Origin: Fragilaria crotonensis
Taxonomy: Eukaryota > Bacillariophyta > Fragilariophyceae > Fragilariales > Fragilariaceae
Length of the DNA stretch: 64,000 nt
Direction: 5' to 3'
Assembly: GCA_022925895.1 (NCBI GenBank)
Contig: JAKSYS010000020.1
Coordinates: 124,001-188,000 of the forward strand
The notes beneath the pieces are model-generated. The model did not search any database. It saw only the letters and a program-made list of their open reading frames with translations, and was not told where the DNA came from. This document shows positions 9,151 to 22,110 of this stretch, piece by piece. The translations under genes and the position numbers were made by a program. Each line of letters begins with the position of its first letter. Positions within the stretch are counted from its first letter, which is position 1.

Positions 9151-9809
9151 TTCAGTTTGATTAGTCCACCATACACACTGTCTATCCTGTACTACTGGTG
9201 TTCTTGGAGTACTAACGTACTGTACTCCAAATTATTTTCTGATCCAACATTCAGCTATGACTGGTGTCACAACACTTCAGAATGTACTAACTACTTCCAT
9301 TTTCCAACTTCAACCCTGCATGGCCTTTTGCAGAAAATAATCAACAATGTCAGAACCTGCTGTCACAGACAAGAGGTTTTATTTTATGGGTTATTTTGTA
9401 GAAATCAAGATTTTCAAGCTTCAATACTACTGGATATAAAAAGACTTCTGTGTTGATAGGGAGGAGGCACTTGACAACTCAGAGGGAGGCAAACCACTCA
9501 TTGCTTTTCTCCAAAGGCAAGAGTGTTAGCATGTTGAAAGGGCTACATTGCCATCTGTTGCCCAGGTTCAGGGTCAACCAAAAGTTCTTGCTATGTTCAA
9601 CCCTCAATCTGTTCTTCTGGCATTACCTGCTTCTTATTGTCATCAGTGTACTCATGCTCAATCAAGATTCACTTGTAATACAACTTAATGTCCGCATTTC
9701 CCAAACTTGGTAAATGACTCACAAGGAGAAGTAGAGAGGGTCTGCTGGTCTGTATATTGTGTGATGCCTTATGTCTCTTTCTTGTGAATAGTAGCTACGG
9801 AAACTGCGG
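9151..9809. other. AT-rich spacer
   Basis: No gene, RNA or repeat recognised. Only short frames without conserved pattern. Confidence 0.5.
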
Positions 9810-10088
9810 CTGACTACCAGAGACGGGGAATTTCTGAAAATATCAAACCCATGGGTGCCCACGTAAACCAACGCTCATAGAAGTGCCAGCCCAAACCCAC
9901 CCAGAACCAGTACGATCTGCCAAGACCTACCCAAACCCACCCAAACTCACCCAAACCCAGTAGGCAGTACTGGAGTACATGGTTCTGCTACTACCGGTAG
10001 CAAACATCTACTGTCGTTTTTTGCTATAATTTATCGGCCCACCCAGACCCACCCATGAAATCCTGAGTTCACCCAAAACCCACCCTTA

Positions 10089-10937
10089 GGGCGATGCTTA
10101 CGAGTTCACAAACGGGACACAAAAACAAACGGGACTGTCCCATTTGCGAAAATACGCCAAGAACCCTGCTTATATGGCACAATCGCAAAACAAACTGGCC
10201 TGTCCCATTTGTGAAACCGGGTTCCTTTGTAATTTTCCACAAACGGGCCCGTCCCGTTTGCAAATAACCCGGATGGTAAAATTCACAAATGGGCCACGCA
10301 AACGGGTCACCCCAGGAACAAAGACAGCTAAATTTCTTGCTTGCCAGACCTTCCATGATCTCGTCTTTCGCTGCTCCGCAATCTCCTCACCATGGTCACA
10401 CTACCGAAAGCATACCAAGAAAGACAAGGCTTCGGAGCATTCTTTCCCGCAGCAAGTTGCTTGTGATAAGCAGTAACCCAAGTCTGAAGGCACAGTCAGC
10501 AACAAACTTCACGGCTTGAGGATAAGCAGGTACGAACTTCATTGGAGAACAAGCACATGATGACATTGATGCATCGACACTTGAGTCCGTGTACGGAGTA
10601 CTTGTGTGTATATGCATGTAGTAAAGGCTATTCAAAATTGATTTCATTAACCTAGTAGTAGCTGCAATTGTACTCTGGCATGATCCTGTCTCCTGCTTCA
10701 AGGCAAGGCTTCTTGAGAAGTCAAGCTGCAAAGTGATATCATGGCTGATGCAACTGTTGTTTGTTGCTGCTTTTAGAAGATTTACGGCGTGTTATACAGT
10801 ATACATGTCAGTATAAAGATATTGAACACTTTGTTTTGTTCGAATTTCTACCTGATAAGCAGGCATTTTTGCAAACGAAGTACAAACGGGACTGTCCCAT
10901 TTGTTTTTGTGTACCGTTTGTCTCGTAAGCATCGCCC
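10089..10937. mobile_element. PIF/Harbinger-like MITE nested in the hAT-like element
   Basis: Inverted ends GGGCGATGCTTACGAG are flanked by the direct 3-bp duplication TTA (10086-10088, 10938-10940). The TWA-type duplication and GGG-starting TIRs fit PIF/Harbinger. The outer parts contain repeated near-palindromes of the AAACGGGAC/GTCCCGTTT kind on both sides. No coding sequence. It interrupts the C-rich part of the surrounding element and so is younger. Confidence 0.72.
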
Positions 10938-11134
10938 TTAACCTAATGGGTTTGGGTGGGTCGTGGGTTTGGGTGGGCTGGAAGGTCCGGCCATACCTAG
11001 GAATCGTGAATAAGACGAAAACACGTAATACCCTGGAGCCGAAAATCGTTCCATTCTGAGTCGTGGTGACGCAACGTGAAGCATAGGCTCTAGGCTGGCG
11101 CTATTATCATGTGAATGACGCAAAGTATAAAGTT

Positions 11135-11318
11135 GCTGACGGTCAGCACAAAGTTGCTGACGGTCAGTAAAAACGTGCTGACGGTCAGAAAGAAATTGCT
11201 GACGGTCAGAAAGAAATTACTGACTACGAATTTACTATGTGCCACGAAAACTTCTTAAAGACAAATCAGATTTTCTGACGGTCAGCAATGTTTACTGACG
11301 GTAGCAATTTTTTACTTA
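11135..11318. repeat. Subterminal 21-bp tandem motif GCTGACGGTCAG
   Basis: Copies begin at 11135, 11156, 11177 and 11198, with a degenerate fifth at 11219: an exact 21-bp period. Two more CTGACGG words follow at about 11,275-11,300. CTGACGGTCAG is a near-palindrome. Such arrays near the ends of hAT elements usually bind the transposase. Confidence 0.75.
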
Positions 11319-11490
11319 CGAGGAGAAAACCTTGCCGGCTCGTTTGCATCGACCAATAGAGCTACAAATCTCGCAATACATACAAATGGAAAATCCCTGA
11401 CGCATGTCTGCCGACGGTCACAAACATAACGGCTGAAACGTGCTTGGGCCGGATCTTCCTGGGTTTGAAATTCCCGTCTCTGCTCACGAC

Positions 11491-11851
11491 CCTGGTTTCC
11501 GACGGTACGTCGTACTGTTGCATAACCTGTAAACTAACAAAAACTACCAGGTACTAAGGTAGTAGCGTATGGTATTGTAGCGTACTACTCTTAGATGTGT
11601 GAGTAAATCAGATTGTTGCTGTTGTTCGTTGTTCATGCTGATTTCGGTCTGTTTTCACCATTGGAATATCTCTACTGTTGTACCGGTATGGAGAGAGAGA
11701 GAGCGAGAGAGAGCAGGTCGCCTACTGTAGCAGAGGTGGTCGCCCACGCGAAAACGAGAGAAGTTCATTAGTCTGAAATAAAAGCGATCCTGGACCCTTG
11801 ACGCCCGACGAGAACCGATAAAGTCTCCGGATAACCAGCTAATAGGATAGA
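11491..11851. other. Upstream region of the TOR gene
   Basis: No gene seen. A GA-rich tract (about 11,692-11,714) lies some 140-160 bp before the TOR start codon and may lie in the promoter or 5' leader. Confidence 0.5.
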
Positions 11852-14800
11852 ATGAATTTCGGGCTATCTGGTGACTCAACGTTAGTAGACGAAATAAACG
11901 ATGCGCAGTCTCGTTTCAAGTCACAGTTGATGCCAATCTTGATAGAACTGAAACGAAAGCACGCAGTCGCTGCTGCGGCGACCACAGGACCCCCATTGAA
12001 TGACGACCCCTTGAGTGGTGAAGATCTCCAGGAGGGTGATGACGACGTGGTGGACATCTTTGTTGGGTCCTCGTCTTGCAGCTGTTATAGTCAACGACCA
12101 AGCGACGGACCTCGACGACGATCCTCGATGTTTAACCAAAGGGATCCACCTTTACGTTCAGGTAGATCTTCAAATGCTGACTTGTGTCAAATTTGTGGAA
12201 AACGCAAGGTGTTTGACCCTATCGGGCAATTTGCGTCTGGACGAAATCCTAACTCCGCAAGCAGGCCCGTCTCTAACGTCTTGGAACAAGGGGTCTTGCG
12301 AGTAGCACGTGGAACGGCTGTGTCAGAGCATGCAGAAGCTCTTTTGCATTCGACACCCCACCTACGCCACCTCTCTCCTGCATCCACAGACATGCAGGGA
12401 TACGGAAATCTCAACAGTTCTCGAGGTTTGTTAGCCATGTTGCTGCCAGGGTCAACTGCATCAAAAAGTAGCTCCACAGGGAGTGACTCCACCCTTGCCT
12501 CCTCTCTCGGGACCTTCGGGGACTATCGATTAGCATTATCTAGAGACAAGGCCAATCAGAAAGCAGCAACAGAGCTGGCGTCGTTCATGTGGGTTCTCGC
12601 TCATGAGATGTCCCTTGACAATTACGGAGGTGTCGAGAACGATGTATTTACATCCATTTTTTCCTTGATTCACGCTTCCGATCCAAGTAGTAGAATGGCG
12701 GGTGTAGCAGCACTGGACGCACTTATTGAAGCCCCCAGTGCTGACGAGGAGAAGAAAGCCATCAAATTCGCCAATAATCTCAGCAATAGTTTGCGTTCGC
12801 CGAACGGAGATTTTGAATTTCTTTGCGCTGTTTCCAAATCGCTTGGTCACATGGCTGTGAGGGCCACGAATGTCGACTTCGTGGAGTCAGAAATCACGCG
12901 TGCGCTAGAGTGGCTAAGGTCAGACAAATCTCAACGCAGGTATGTGAATTCGAGCTACGCAATTGTGCCATGGTTTCTCCAGTGTACTCATTAATCTTAC
13001 CGCTATCAGACTTGCGGCTTGCCTCACTCTGAAAGAGCTCGCAATGAACGCTCCTACCGCGTTCTACGCCAAGACTTCGGCGTCTGGACATGGCGGCTCC
13101 AACGTTTTCTTCGATCACATCGCCTCTGTCCTCGCTGATCCCCAACCAATCGTGCGAGCATGCGCTGCTGACGCATTTTCACAATGCCTTAAGATATTGG
13201 TCGACCGTCAGCATCCTTCCTTGACCGCGCTCTTGTGTCAGATTCATTTCTCGCTAATGGATGGACTGAAGCAGCACCCAACAAAGAACAGGCCACCAAA
13301 ATTTATTGCAGAGGCTGAGCAGTTGAACCATGGCTTCTTGTTGACCATCACATGCATGCTTCAATACGGACGAGACTTCGTGTTGCCGCGTTTTGACGAG
13401 ATCAGCGAGGCAGTGCTTGCGTTTACCGAGCACCCCAAAGCTTTGATTAGACTTGAAGTTATCAGGCTTATCCCTCGCCTCGGTCGACGCTGTCCCAGCG
13501 TCTTCGGGCGGCGATACCTTGAGACAGGCTTACTATTCCTTCTCAAGAGTGCGTCTAATCCGACGCCGAGTCGAGTAGGTGTAGATATTCGACCTCCGGC
13601 CTTTGCGGCTCTTGGACAGTTGATACGAGCAATGAATGATCCTGAGACTGGTCGACTTATTGGAGGTTCTCCCTCTCCCACCGTCAATATTTTGAACAGC
13701 TCAATCGCGAACCCTAGTTCTCCCTCTGTGATCATCGAAACTTCTAAAACAGGCGTTATTTATGACAAACTCAGCGAGATGTTCAATTTGGTGAAGTCGG
13801 GGTTGCGCCGCGCTCGACCTGGTTCAGCGTCGCGCTATGGAGGTTCAGACACTCGAACTTCCGCACTTTATTGCGCTGCAGATCTTATAGCGGCACTTGA
13901 ATCGATGGCTGAGTCTTTCCTTCCTGGACTAATCGATGATATGTTTGGATCTGGGCTGTCAGAAGAGTTGATTGATTGTTTCCGTTCTATTTCTGAGTCG
14001 ATGCCGTCCCAACAGGCCGAAATCGAAGATCGAATGTTGCAAGAGATCTCTATGTGTTTGGCAGGTACGGCATCAGCCGATAAAATCTGTGAGCCTCTGG
14101 CCTGCTTCGGGCACGAATTTTTTGGCGACGAAGCGGTGCCTTGGAATGTTTCACGCCAGAATAACCTCCAGCGAAGAGACGGTCGTCCTGTCACGTTGTA
14201 CGTGAATTGCAAGGACGGCGGATCAGACCAAAAGGACGTCTTGACAGGGGCGGAAATCGCCAGTGAAAATGAGCAGGTGCTCATCAACATGTCTGATGAT
14301 CCGTACGTTGTTACAAACTTAGCTCTTTGTCTTCGAACGCTTGGGTCGTTCGGCGAGAATACTGGACGAGTTAAGATCAAAGGAAACTTGGTTCCGATCT
14401 TGCCGTTCGTTCGTGATGTCGTCGCCCATTACTTGCGTCATCCATCTCATGAAGTACGCGAAGCAGCAGCCCTCACTTGCTGCGCCCTTCTGATACCTTA
14501 TGAAATGCCGGATGCTGCAAACCTTGAAGGCCGTTTGTTACAAATCGATGCCGTCCATGCAGCAAGAAAACGCTGCTTAGGAACGCACTCCGGAAGGGTA
14601 GTGGAAGAGGTTCTGACTAAAGTGCTTCAACTAACGGTGTCGGATCCGTGCCCTGCACTTCGACTCCGAGTGGTGCGGGCTCTCGATGAAAGATATGACT
14701 ACTTTCTTTGCCAAGCACACCATATTCAACCTTTGTTTTTCCTGCTGCAAGATGAGGTCCTTGTCACTCGTGTTGCTGGTCTGCGACTACTCGGACGGCT

Positions 14801-17800
14801 GACAAGGTTGAATCCAGCGCCAATCCTACCTGTGATGAGAAAGGTTTTGGCGGACCTAATCGTGGAGTTGCGCTGCGGACGATCGCGTGAGGAAGCTATT
14901 CGCCTCTTAGTTGGATTCTTGAGAGCAGAGCCATTGCAAAGACTAGTTCACCCAGTGCTAGCATCAGTGGTCGAGGCGCTACCTCTCAAAGGAGTCCCCC
15001 CTCGTCTCGCTTCAGCCTCGTTAGAAGCACTTGGTGAGCTGGCTAGAGCGACCGGCTCGGCATTGAAGCCGTGGGTTAAGGATATCATCCCACAGATAAT
15101 GGAGACTATGCAAGACCAGAGTAGTTCCAGCAAGCAACGTATCAGTCTGAGAACTCTCGGTCAGATCGCTGGGTCGACTGGATATGTTGTTCGTCCTTAC
15201 CTAGATTATCCTCACCTCCTTCCGCAAGCTACTGACGTTCTTCCTGGTACCAAGAGGGCGCCATGGGCGTTGCGACGTGAAGTTATCAGGACTCTAGGAA
15301 TCGTTGGAGCACTCGATCCAGAGCAATACCCTTCATTCGCCGACAAGACAAGGAAAGGAGGTGCAGTGGGCGGCGGATATTTTGCCGAGCGTGAGAGTGA
15401 ATCGGTGATTGAGGCACACACACAAAACGATTTTAATCGCTCCGCGACGGACAGAACCGACGACGAAGGCGACGCAGCTGTAGTTAAGACGAACTCTGCC
15501 TTGGCGCCTTCCACCCTTCCGATTGTTTCAACTGAGTTCGGAGACGACGTGAAGGATTTTGATGATGACATGCCAGTTCATTTATATATGTATGAACAGT
15601 ATGCGATGGTTGCGCAACCGGTTTCGAAGATGGTCCCCCCTCAGCGGATGACACCGGCTGATGAAGATTTTTACCCGACAGTCGCAATACAAGCGTTGAC
15701 CAGAATATTCAAAGATCCCTCATTGGCGGTACATCATGGTATGGTCATGCAGGCCATCATGTTTATCTTCAACTTCTTGGGACAAAAGTGCGTTCCTTTT
15801 CTTAGGAAAGTGGTCCCGCACATGCTAGATTCAATTCGAACGTGTAGTGCGTCGAACCTTCGGGAGGCTCTCTTGAAGCAGATCGCTTCGCTGAGTGCCA
15901 TTGCGAGAGAGCACCTTAGACCGTACCTAGCAGATATATTCGACATTGTTGACGAGCTATGGGACACTCGTCACTTGGGAACGATCCTTTCCCTGGTTAC
16001 GAAGTTAGCAAATGGCGTCCCTGACGATTTTCGAAGGTTTGTTCTCAGGCTTGTACGAAGGTTGCTTGCAAGCCTTGACGATGCCCAAACCTCCGATTGG
16101 TGCAAGGTCAGTGGAAATCAGAACACGTCTAGCTCAGGTCCCGTTGAATTCGAAAAGCTTGAATTGGTCTTACAAAGTCTCAAAAGCTTGAGGGGGGTCC
16201 TTGGAGACTATCTTCATCTGTTGGTGGCAGGTTTGTTGAAACTAGTCGACGCGCTAGTTTCAGTGGCGGCGGCCAACGATCACAACCATCAAAAGTTTAG
16301 CAAGGCATCGATCGAAACATTGAAGACGATATCGCACTTGTTGGAATACGACAGTGCTCGACCATCAACTCAGCTGCCTGCAGGCTCGTGGCGTGATCTA
16401 AAGACCGATTCTTTACCGCCTGGTTGTGCAATGCCAGCTCGAGCAACGCAGCCTCTTGTTCGCATACTAAGTCAGGCTCGAGCTCCTTCAAAAGTCATTG
16501 GATTGGCAATCATTGAATCGATTTGTGTTTGCGCAAGGCATCTAGGAAGGCAGCGATGGATGCCGCTGTACCATGAGGTTGTACGAAGTGCCATAGTTGC
16601 CTGGGAAAAGTCGACCGGGTCTCAGAGTGGAGATGCTGCATTAGGAGCAGAACAAGCTGGAGGTTTGCAGCTGGTCGGTCTTCGGCTTTACGAGGAAGTT
16701 GTCAGGGAGATCCAGACAAATTCGGATCGAATGGACTTGACCTACAGACGAAGGGTTCGTGGCCCCCAGCGAGAGTCATATCTTGACACAATGGGCTATG
16801 ACGATCGTTCTGGTGACGTGCTGCCACTCGGGTCAGCTATTGACAGCAACATTGATCCGTCTCTGCATGAGCCTCAGGGAAATCCATTGATTCAACCTGT
16901 ATTGAACCAAACTAACAGACACAAAGTCAACGAAACAGCTCTCTCTCTCGCATGGGATGTGTCTCAAAAGGCGTCTCGCGACGACTGGACAGAGTGGATG
17001 AGAAGGTTCGCAATTCAGTTGCTGTGGGAGGCTCCCTCGCCTGCCTTGCGAGCAACGGCTAGCCTAGCTCACGCGTACCAGCCCCTTGCACGGGAGCTTT
17101 TTAGCGCTGCATTCGTGTGTTGCTGGGAAGAATTGTCAGAGCGATATCGACGTGATCTGGTTAAGGCACTTGAAACTGCTTTTGTCGCTGATGTCTCGCC
17201 TGAAATCCTGCAGACCCTTCTAAATCTTGCCGAGTTCATGGAATACGATGGAGTGGGTACAGGCCTACCAATCGATATATCGAACTTGGCTGAATTGGCA
17301 CGAAAATGTCGATCGTACGCCAAGGCCCTTCACTATAAGGAGCGCGAGTACAACCAAGGAGGGAGTCTGTCAGGCGCATGTGTCGAAGCACTTATCAGTG
17401 TCAACAAGAAGCTTGATCTTCCAGAAGCTGCATTGGGAGTTTTGAAGGCGTCTCAGCTGCAAATGGACCCAGGACACAGTGAGAGGTTCTATAGCAGAAG
17501 TTTTGGTTCGTTCAGCGACCATATCACATCACAATTCCTTCGCAATAACTACAGAGAAGAGTTGAAGTACAGCGTTGTCACAACCGCTGATTTGCCACGA
17601 GACTATTCGCACGATGGGATTGGAGTATCCGAAGTCCGTGAGGCGTGGTTGTCAAAGCTTGGATCTTGGTCTGAAGCTCTTCAAATTTACGAGCAAAAAC
17701 TTCATCGAAATCCTCAGGATTTTGACGCTATTCTCGGGTCAATGCGCTGCCTTGATGCCTGTGGGGAGTGGCAGAAGGTATTGGACTTGGCCGAGCAAAA

Positions 17801-20800
17801 GTGGCTAACTCTCGCGGGATATGGGGCGAGCAAGAGGGAGAATGCATTTGACTCGCACATCTCACCGAAGGGCCAACGGAAGTTCTTCAAGTTTGGCGCC
17901 CAAGCTGCTTGGAGATTGGGCGACTGGGACGTGCTCGAAAAGTACGCAACCGCGCTAGTGAATGGAAACTTTGGTGACACACACACCATTCCTGCTGCTA
18001 GTGAACCAAGCCGCGAGAATGGAGCTCCTCCAGTGGTAGACTTCGATGGCTCCTTTTTCACGGCTGTTATCCATATTCATAGAAAGCAATGGGCGCAGGC
18101 CGCAAGAGCCATCGATGCGGCCAGACAGGCGATGGACGGAAGATTTACAGCCCTCATGGCTGAATCCTACAAGCGTGCTTACTCTGGAATGATTTCAGCA
18201 ATGATTTTAGCAGAGATGGAGGAGATCATTGAGTTTCGTAAGCTTGAGAGTCGTGCGGTCGCAAGTTTCGATCGTCACCCGACCAACCGCCCCAGTGCGG
18301 AAGAATCAAGAGCACGGCTGCTCTCGGTCTGGCGAGACCGACTTGCCGGTTGCAGAATCGACGCCGAGGTCCATTCCCAAATCATGAGTGTCCGTTCCTT
18401 GGTGCTAGGGCCTACTGACGAAGTGCAAGCTACCTTGATGCTTAGCGAGCTGTCAAAGCAATCGCAGATGTTCAAACTGGCTGAGAGGGTTTTGTTGGAT
18501 CCGCTCCAAAAGCTTGGCGCAAATCTGGACGGTCCCTTGTTCGGGTTCGGACTCCCGGCGGAAGTAGGCTTGCGTATGCCGTCGGTTGAATGCAAAGGGA
18601 TCGCGTCGATTGATAAACTTGTCACCGAACCAGCAAGTTCTTTCCTGCCCTCCTACGGTGCAGTTCATGAGCAGTGCTGCAAGCAGATAGTGCAGGAAGC
18701 AGGAGGTCTTGAAAGGTAAGATGCTGCCATCAACGCACGCAACGTAGTCATTCCGATACCACTCTCATGCATGAATTTACTGGCAGACTTCAGATCCAGC
18801 ATAGGCTCTACTTCGCCTTCGTTAAACACTTGTGGTCGATGGATCAACGCGAGGAAGCCATTCACCGCCTGGAGAGACTTTGCGATGTCGTTGATATCGT
18901 CACGTATTGTGAGAAGCTGTCGGATAGATCTCTCAGCGTGGCCTGCTGGTTGGAGCTCAGTGATTGGAAAATCGAAGATCGAGCATCTCCGAACGCCCCC
19001 ATGTCATCTCCTCTGCAGCTAAGTGCTTTGTTTTCCCTCAAGAGAGCGATATCATCTCCATCATGTGGTTATAGAGCTTGGCACGCGTGGGGCCTTCTGA
19101 ATTTTCGTCTGGCAGAGCAGCTGAAGGAACACGACGAGGGAGCGATGTCTCGTCTGCGGATTCGATCGTCATCGAATTGTATTGGGAATCATGTTGTAGC
19201 AGCTGCGCAAGGTTTCTCCAACGCAATTAGCCTTGGAACAAAGAGATGGAGGGCGTCGGTGCAACAGGACATGTTGAATCTGCTAACGTGCTTGTTCAAG
19301 TATGGAGAGCTTGCGGATGTTGCTCAAACGATCAACTCCGGGATGCGAATTATTACAGTAGAGGCTTGGCTTGGAGTACTTCCCCAACTCCTCGCAAGAA
19401 TTCACATCCGGAAACCATCCGTTCGGTCCGTGTTGCATCCTTTGCTGACACGACTGGGAGAGAAACATCCTCAAGCGCTCATGTATCCTTTGTCAGTCTT
19501 GCTCAAAAGTCCTGTAGTCGAGCGAAAGAGTGCTGCTGAAAGTTTGATGACTTCACTGCAAGATCATTCCAGCTCTCTCGTCGAAGAAGCGTTGATGGTG
19601 TCTACAGAGCTTATACGGGTTGCTATTTTGTGGATGGAAACATGGCACGGAAGCTTGGATGATGCTTCCAAACTTTATTATGGCGAAGGGAACGTATCTG
19701 GTATGATCGACCTGCTTCAGCCACTTCATAAGAGGCTGGAGAGCGGAGCCGAGACACAGAAAGAAGTTGAGTTTTTGAAAAGTTTCGGTGAAGATCTTTC
19801 CGAGGCCCACAAGTTCGTCAAAGAATACGTCCACTTCATCACCGATGGTGGGGTAGGTGTTCCGTCACAAGGAGCTGGACCGGATCCATCGATTATTCAG
19901 TACGACCAGAATGGAAACCTGGTGCCACACAGTAAGGAAGCGGAAATAGCCATGGCCAAGGCATGGGATTTATACTATTCAGTCTTCAAGCGGATTAACA
20001 AACAGCTACCTGGACTTACTGTCTTAGAGCTTCAGCAGTGCTCACCAGCTCTGAGGAATGCTCGCAGTTTGGAACTCGGAGTGCCGGGTTCTTATCGTCT
20101 TGACGGAACATACGTGAAGATTGACCAATTCGTTCCTAGCATACAGGTCATTACAAGTAAACAGCGACCGCGGAAGATCACCTTGAGGGGCAGTGACGGC
20201 AGGGACTACATTTTTCTCCTCAAGGGTCACGAAGATTTAAGACAAGACGAGCGCGTCATGCAACTCTTCGGCTTGGTGAATGCGCTTTTTGCACGAGATC
20301 GGCGGACCAAGAAACACGACCTAAATATTCAAAGATACGCAATATCTCCCCTATCCCATAACTGCGGCATTGTTGGCTGGGTCCCTCATTGCGAGACTCT
20401 ACACTCCATGATTCGAGACTATCGTGCGAACAAGAAAATCCCTTTGAATGTGGAGAATAGAGAAATGCTGAAGATGGCCCCTGATTATGATCTGCTGAGC
20501 GTATTGGCGAAGGTCGAAGTGCTTACTGATGCGCTGCAGCGCATGAGTGAACGAGGAAATGACCTTTACGAAATTCTGTGGCTGAAGAGTACGAACAGTG
20601 AAGAGTGGCTGGAACGGAGAACTCGCTACACCAGAAGCCTTGCAGTCATGTCTATCGTTGGGTATATACTAGGTCTTGGAGATCGGCATCCAAGCAATTT
20701 GATGTTGGATCAACTGAGTGGACGAGTTCTGCACATCGATCTTGGTGATTGCTTTGAGGTGGCCATGCATAGAGATAGATATCCTGAAAAGGTCCCATTT

Positions 20801-21661
20801 CGCCTGACACGGATGCTGGTTCAGGCCATGGAAGTGTCTGGAATCGAGGGTAGCTACCGAAGTACATGTGAAAGGACGATGTCCGTCCTTCGACAGAGCA
20901 GAGACTCGCTATTGGCTATGTTGGAGGCCTTCGTGTATGACCCTTTAGTCAGCTGGAGACTGGTTGCCCTATCAGCGGGAGACGCTTCTCCCGGAGCCGC
21001 GATTGTGCGCGACGCCGTGCGCCCTCCAAACCTCTCAACGGTGGCCAAAGTTGAGCTCGGATTGGACGAGGAGGAGGGGGTTCCGATTGACGTTTTGAGG
21101 AGTCTCTTCCACGAGGCCATTGTGGAAGAACATGACGAGGATGACGGCGACGAAGAGGAGGCAGGAACTCGTAAGCCCTTTATTTTGAGAGGTGCCACAT
21201 CGCTTTCGGAGCGAATTCACGCTGGTAACGCCCTCGAAGCAGCCGTATCAAGCAGCCTAGACGTTGCTGCAAGCGCAGCTAAAGCTCGTTCGCTACAAGT
21301 CTACGCGAGCATTCAGACTTTGGCTGCCAACTTGAGCACTTCGTCGCAAATCGCCCCTGCCTCTGGAGAAGAAACGGATAGTACTCCTGCGGAAGGTTCA
21401 ATGGCGAAGTCTCGCATAGCGCGAAGTCTCCACCAACGTGAAGTCATGAGCTTTATGGAGGGCAAGGAAGGAAATGCGAACGAAGAGACTTTGAATGAGA
21501 AGGCCCTAAAGGTAATTCGTCGCGTCCAGGATAAATTAAGCGGGACGGACTTGGACGATGTGGCTTTGGATGTCCCCGATCAGGTGCAACGCTTGATCGT
21601 GCAGGCTACCAGCACTGAGAATCTGTGCCAGTTGTACATCGGCTGGTGCGCCTTTTGGTAG
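11852..21661 (+). CDS. TOR: Target of rapamycin (TOR) serine/threonine kinase; exons 11852-12939, 13010-18715, 18787-21661
   Basis: A PI3K-related kinase and the core of the TOR complexes that match growth to nutrients. The three exons join in phase to 3,222 residues, larger than the ~2,550 of animal mTOR. Introns are 70 bp (12940-13009) and 71 bp (18716-18786). Order: low-complexity N terminus; long HEAT repeats (the first splice gives RRLAACLTLKELAMNAPTAF, matching mTOR); FAT domain from about residue 1,780 (RKCRSYAKALHYKE); FRB about 2,540-2,670 (ILWMETWHGSLDDASKLYYGE ... AWDLYYSVFKRI); kinase domain with the lysine segment (DYIFLLKGHEDLRQDER), catalytic loop GLGDRHPSN (about 2,894) and metal-binding HIDLGD; and FATC ending CQLYIGWCAFW. 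The FRB has a ~33-residue loop insertion and Tyr where mTOR has Phe2039. The kinase insert after PFRLTRML is long and acidic. All catalytic residues are present. Confidence 0.97.
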
Positions 21662-22108
21662 GTGTTGCAGTTTAATAGATTTTAGCCCACAATTGTGTCT
21701 TGACCGTGAATCAGTTCTTGTAGCTCGACCCTCCAAGATTCCATTGAGGGTTAAACTGCCCAAATATTCTCCTATTGGTGTCGAATTGCATACCAGAAAT
21801 TTGCGTAAGATACCAGCACTCCTTGATGAATTGCAACAAGCTCATCATCTTTAGCCTTTACAATCATACAAATTTGTTGATGAAGCACTTCTAAAGAAAA
21901 TTATGACCACTACAAAGTCTTGATGATGATGAAGTTCCAAGTAGATAATGATTTGGAAGTCAAAGGATTGGCAATGAAATGAGTGAGAACAAGATTATGG
22001 TGACATGGTGCGCATTTGTCATTCTTGATGCTCAGGACAGCATGGTATACAAGTACCACACCATCCGTCGACAAGAGGCAAGGCAGGCAATAAAACGTGA
22101 TTTATTAT
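21662..22108. other. 3' flank of TOR
   Basis: AT-rich and TGATGATG-rich, with no gene recognised. It probably holds the TOR 3' UTR. It ends at a TA-flanked mobile element. Confidence 0.5.
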
Positions 22109-22110
22109 AG

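Larger units (their letters stand above)
9818..11482. mobile_element. hAT-like non-autonomous element carrying a nested element
   Basis: The ends match as inverted repeats: CAGAGACGGGGAATTTC on the left and its near complement GAAATTCCCGTCTCTG on the right. CAGAG-type ends are typical of hAT elements. The 8 bp next to each end, CTGACTAC (9810-9817) and CTCACGAC (11483-11490), agree at 6 of 8 positions, as expected for an aged 8-bp hAT duplication. Subterminal DNA holds 21-bp-spaced GCTGACGGTCAG motifs on the right and C-rich ACCCAAACCC words on both sides. There is no transposase, so it must be mobilised in trans. Without the nested 849-bp element it is about 0.8 kb. Confidence 0.68.
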
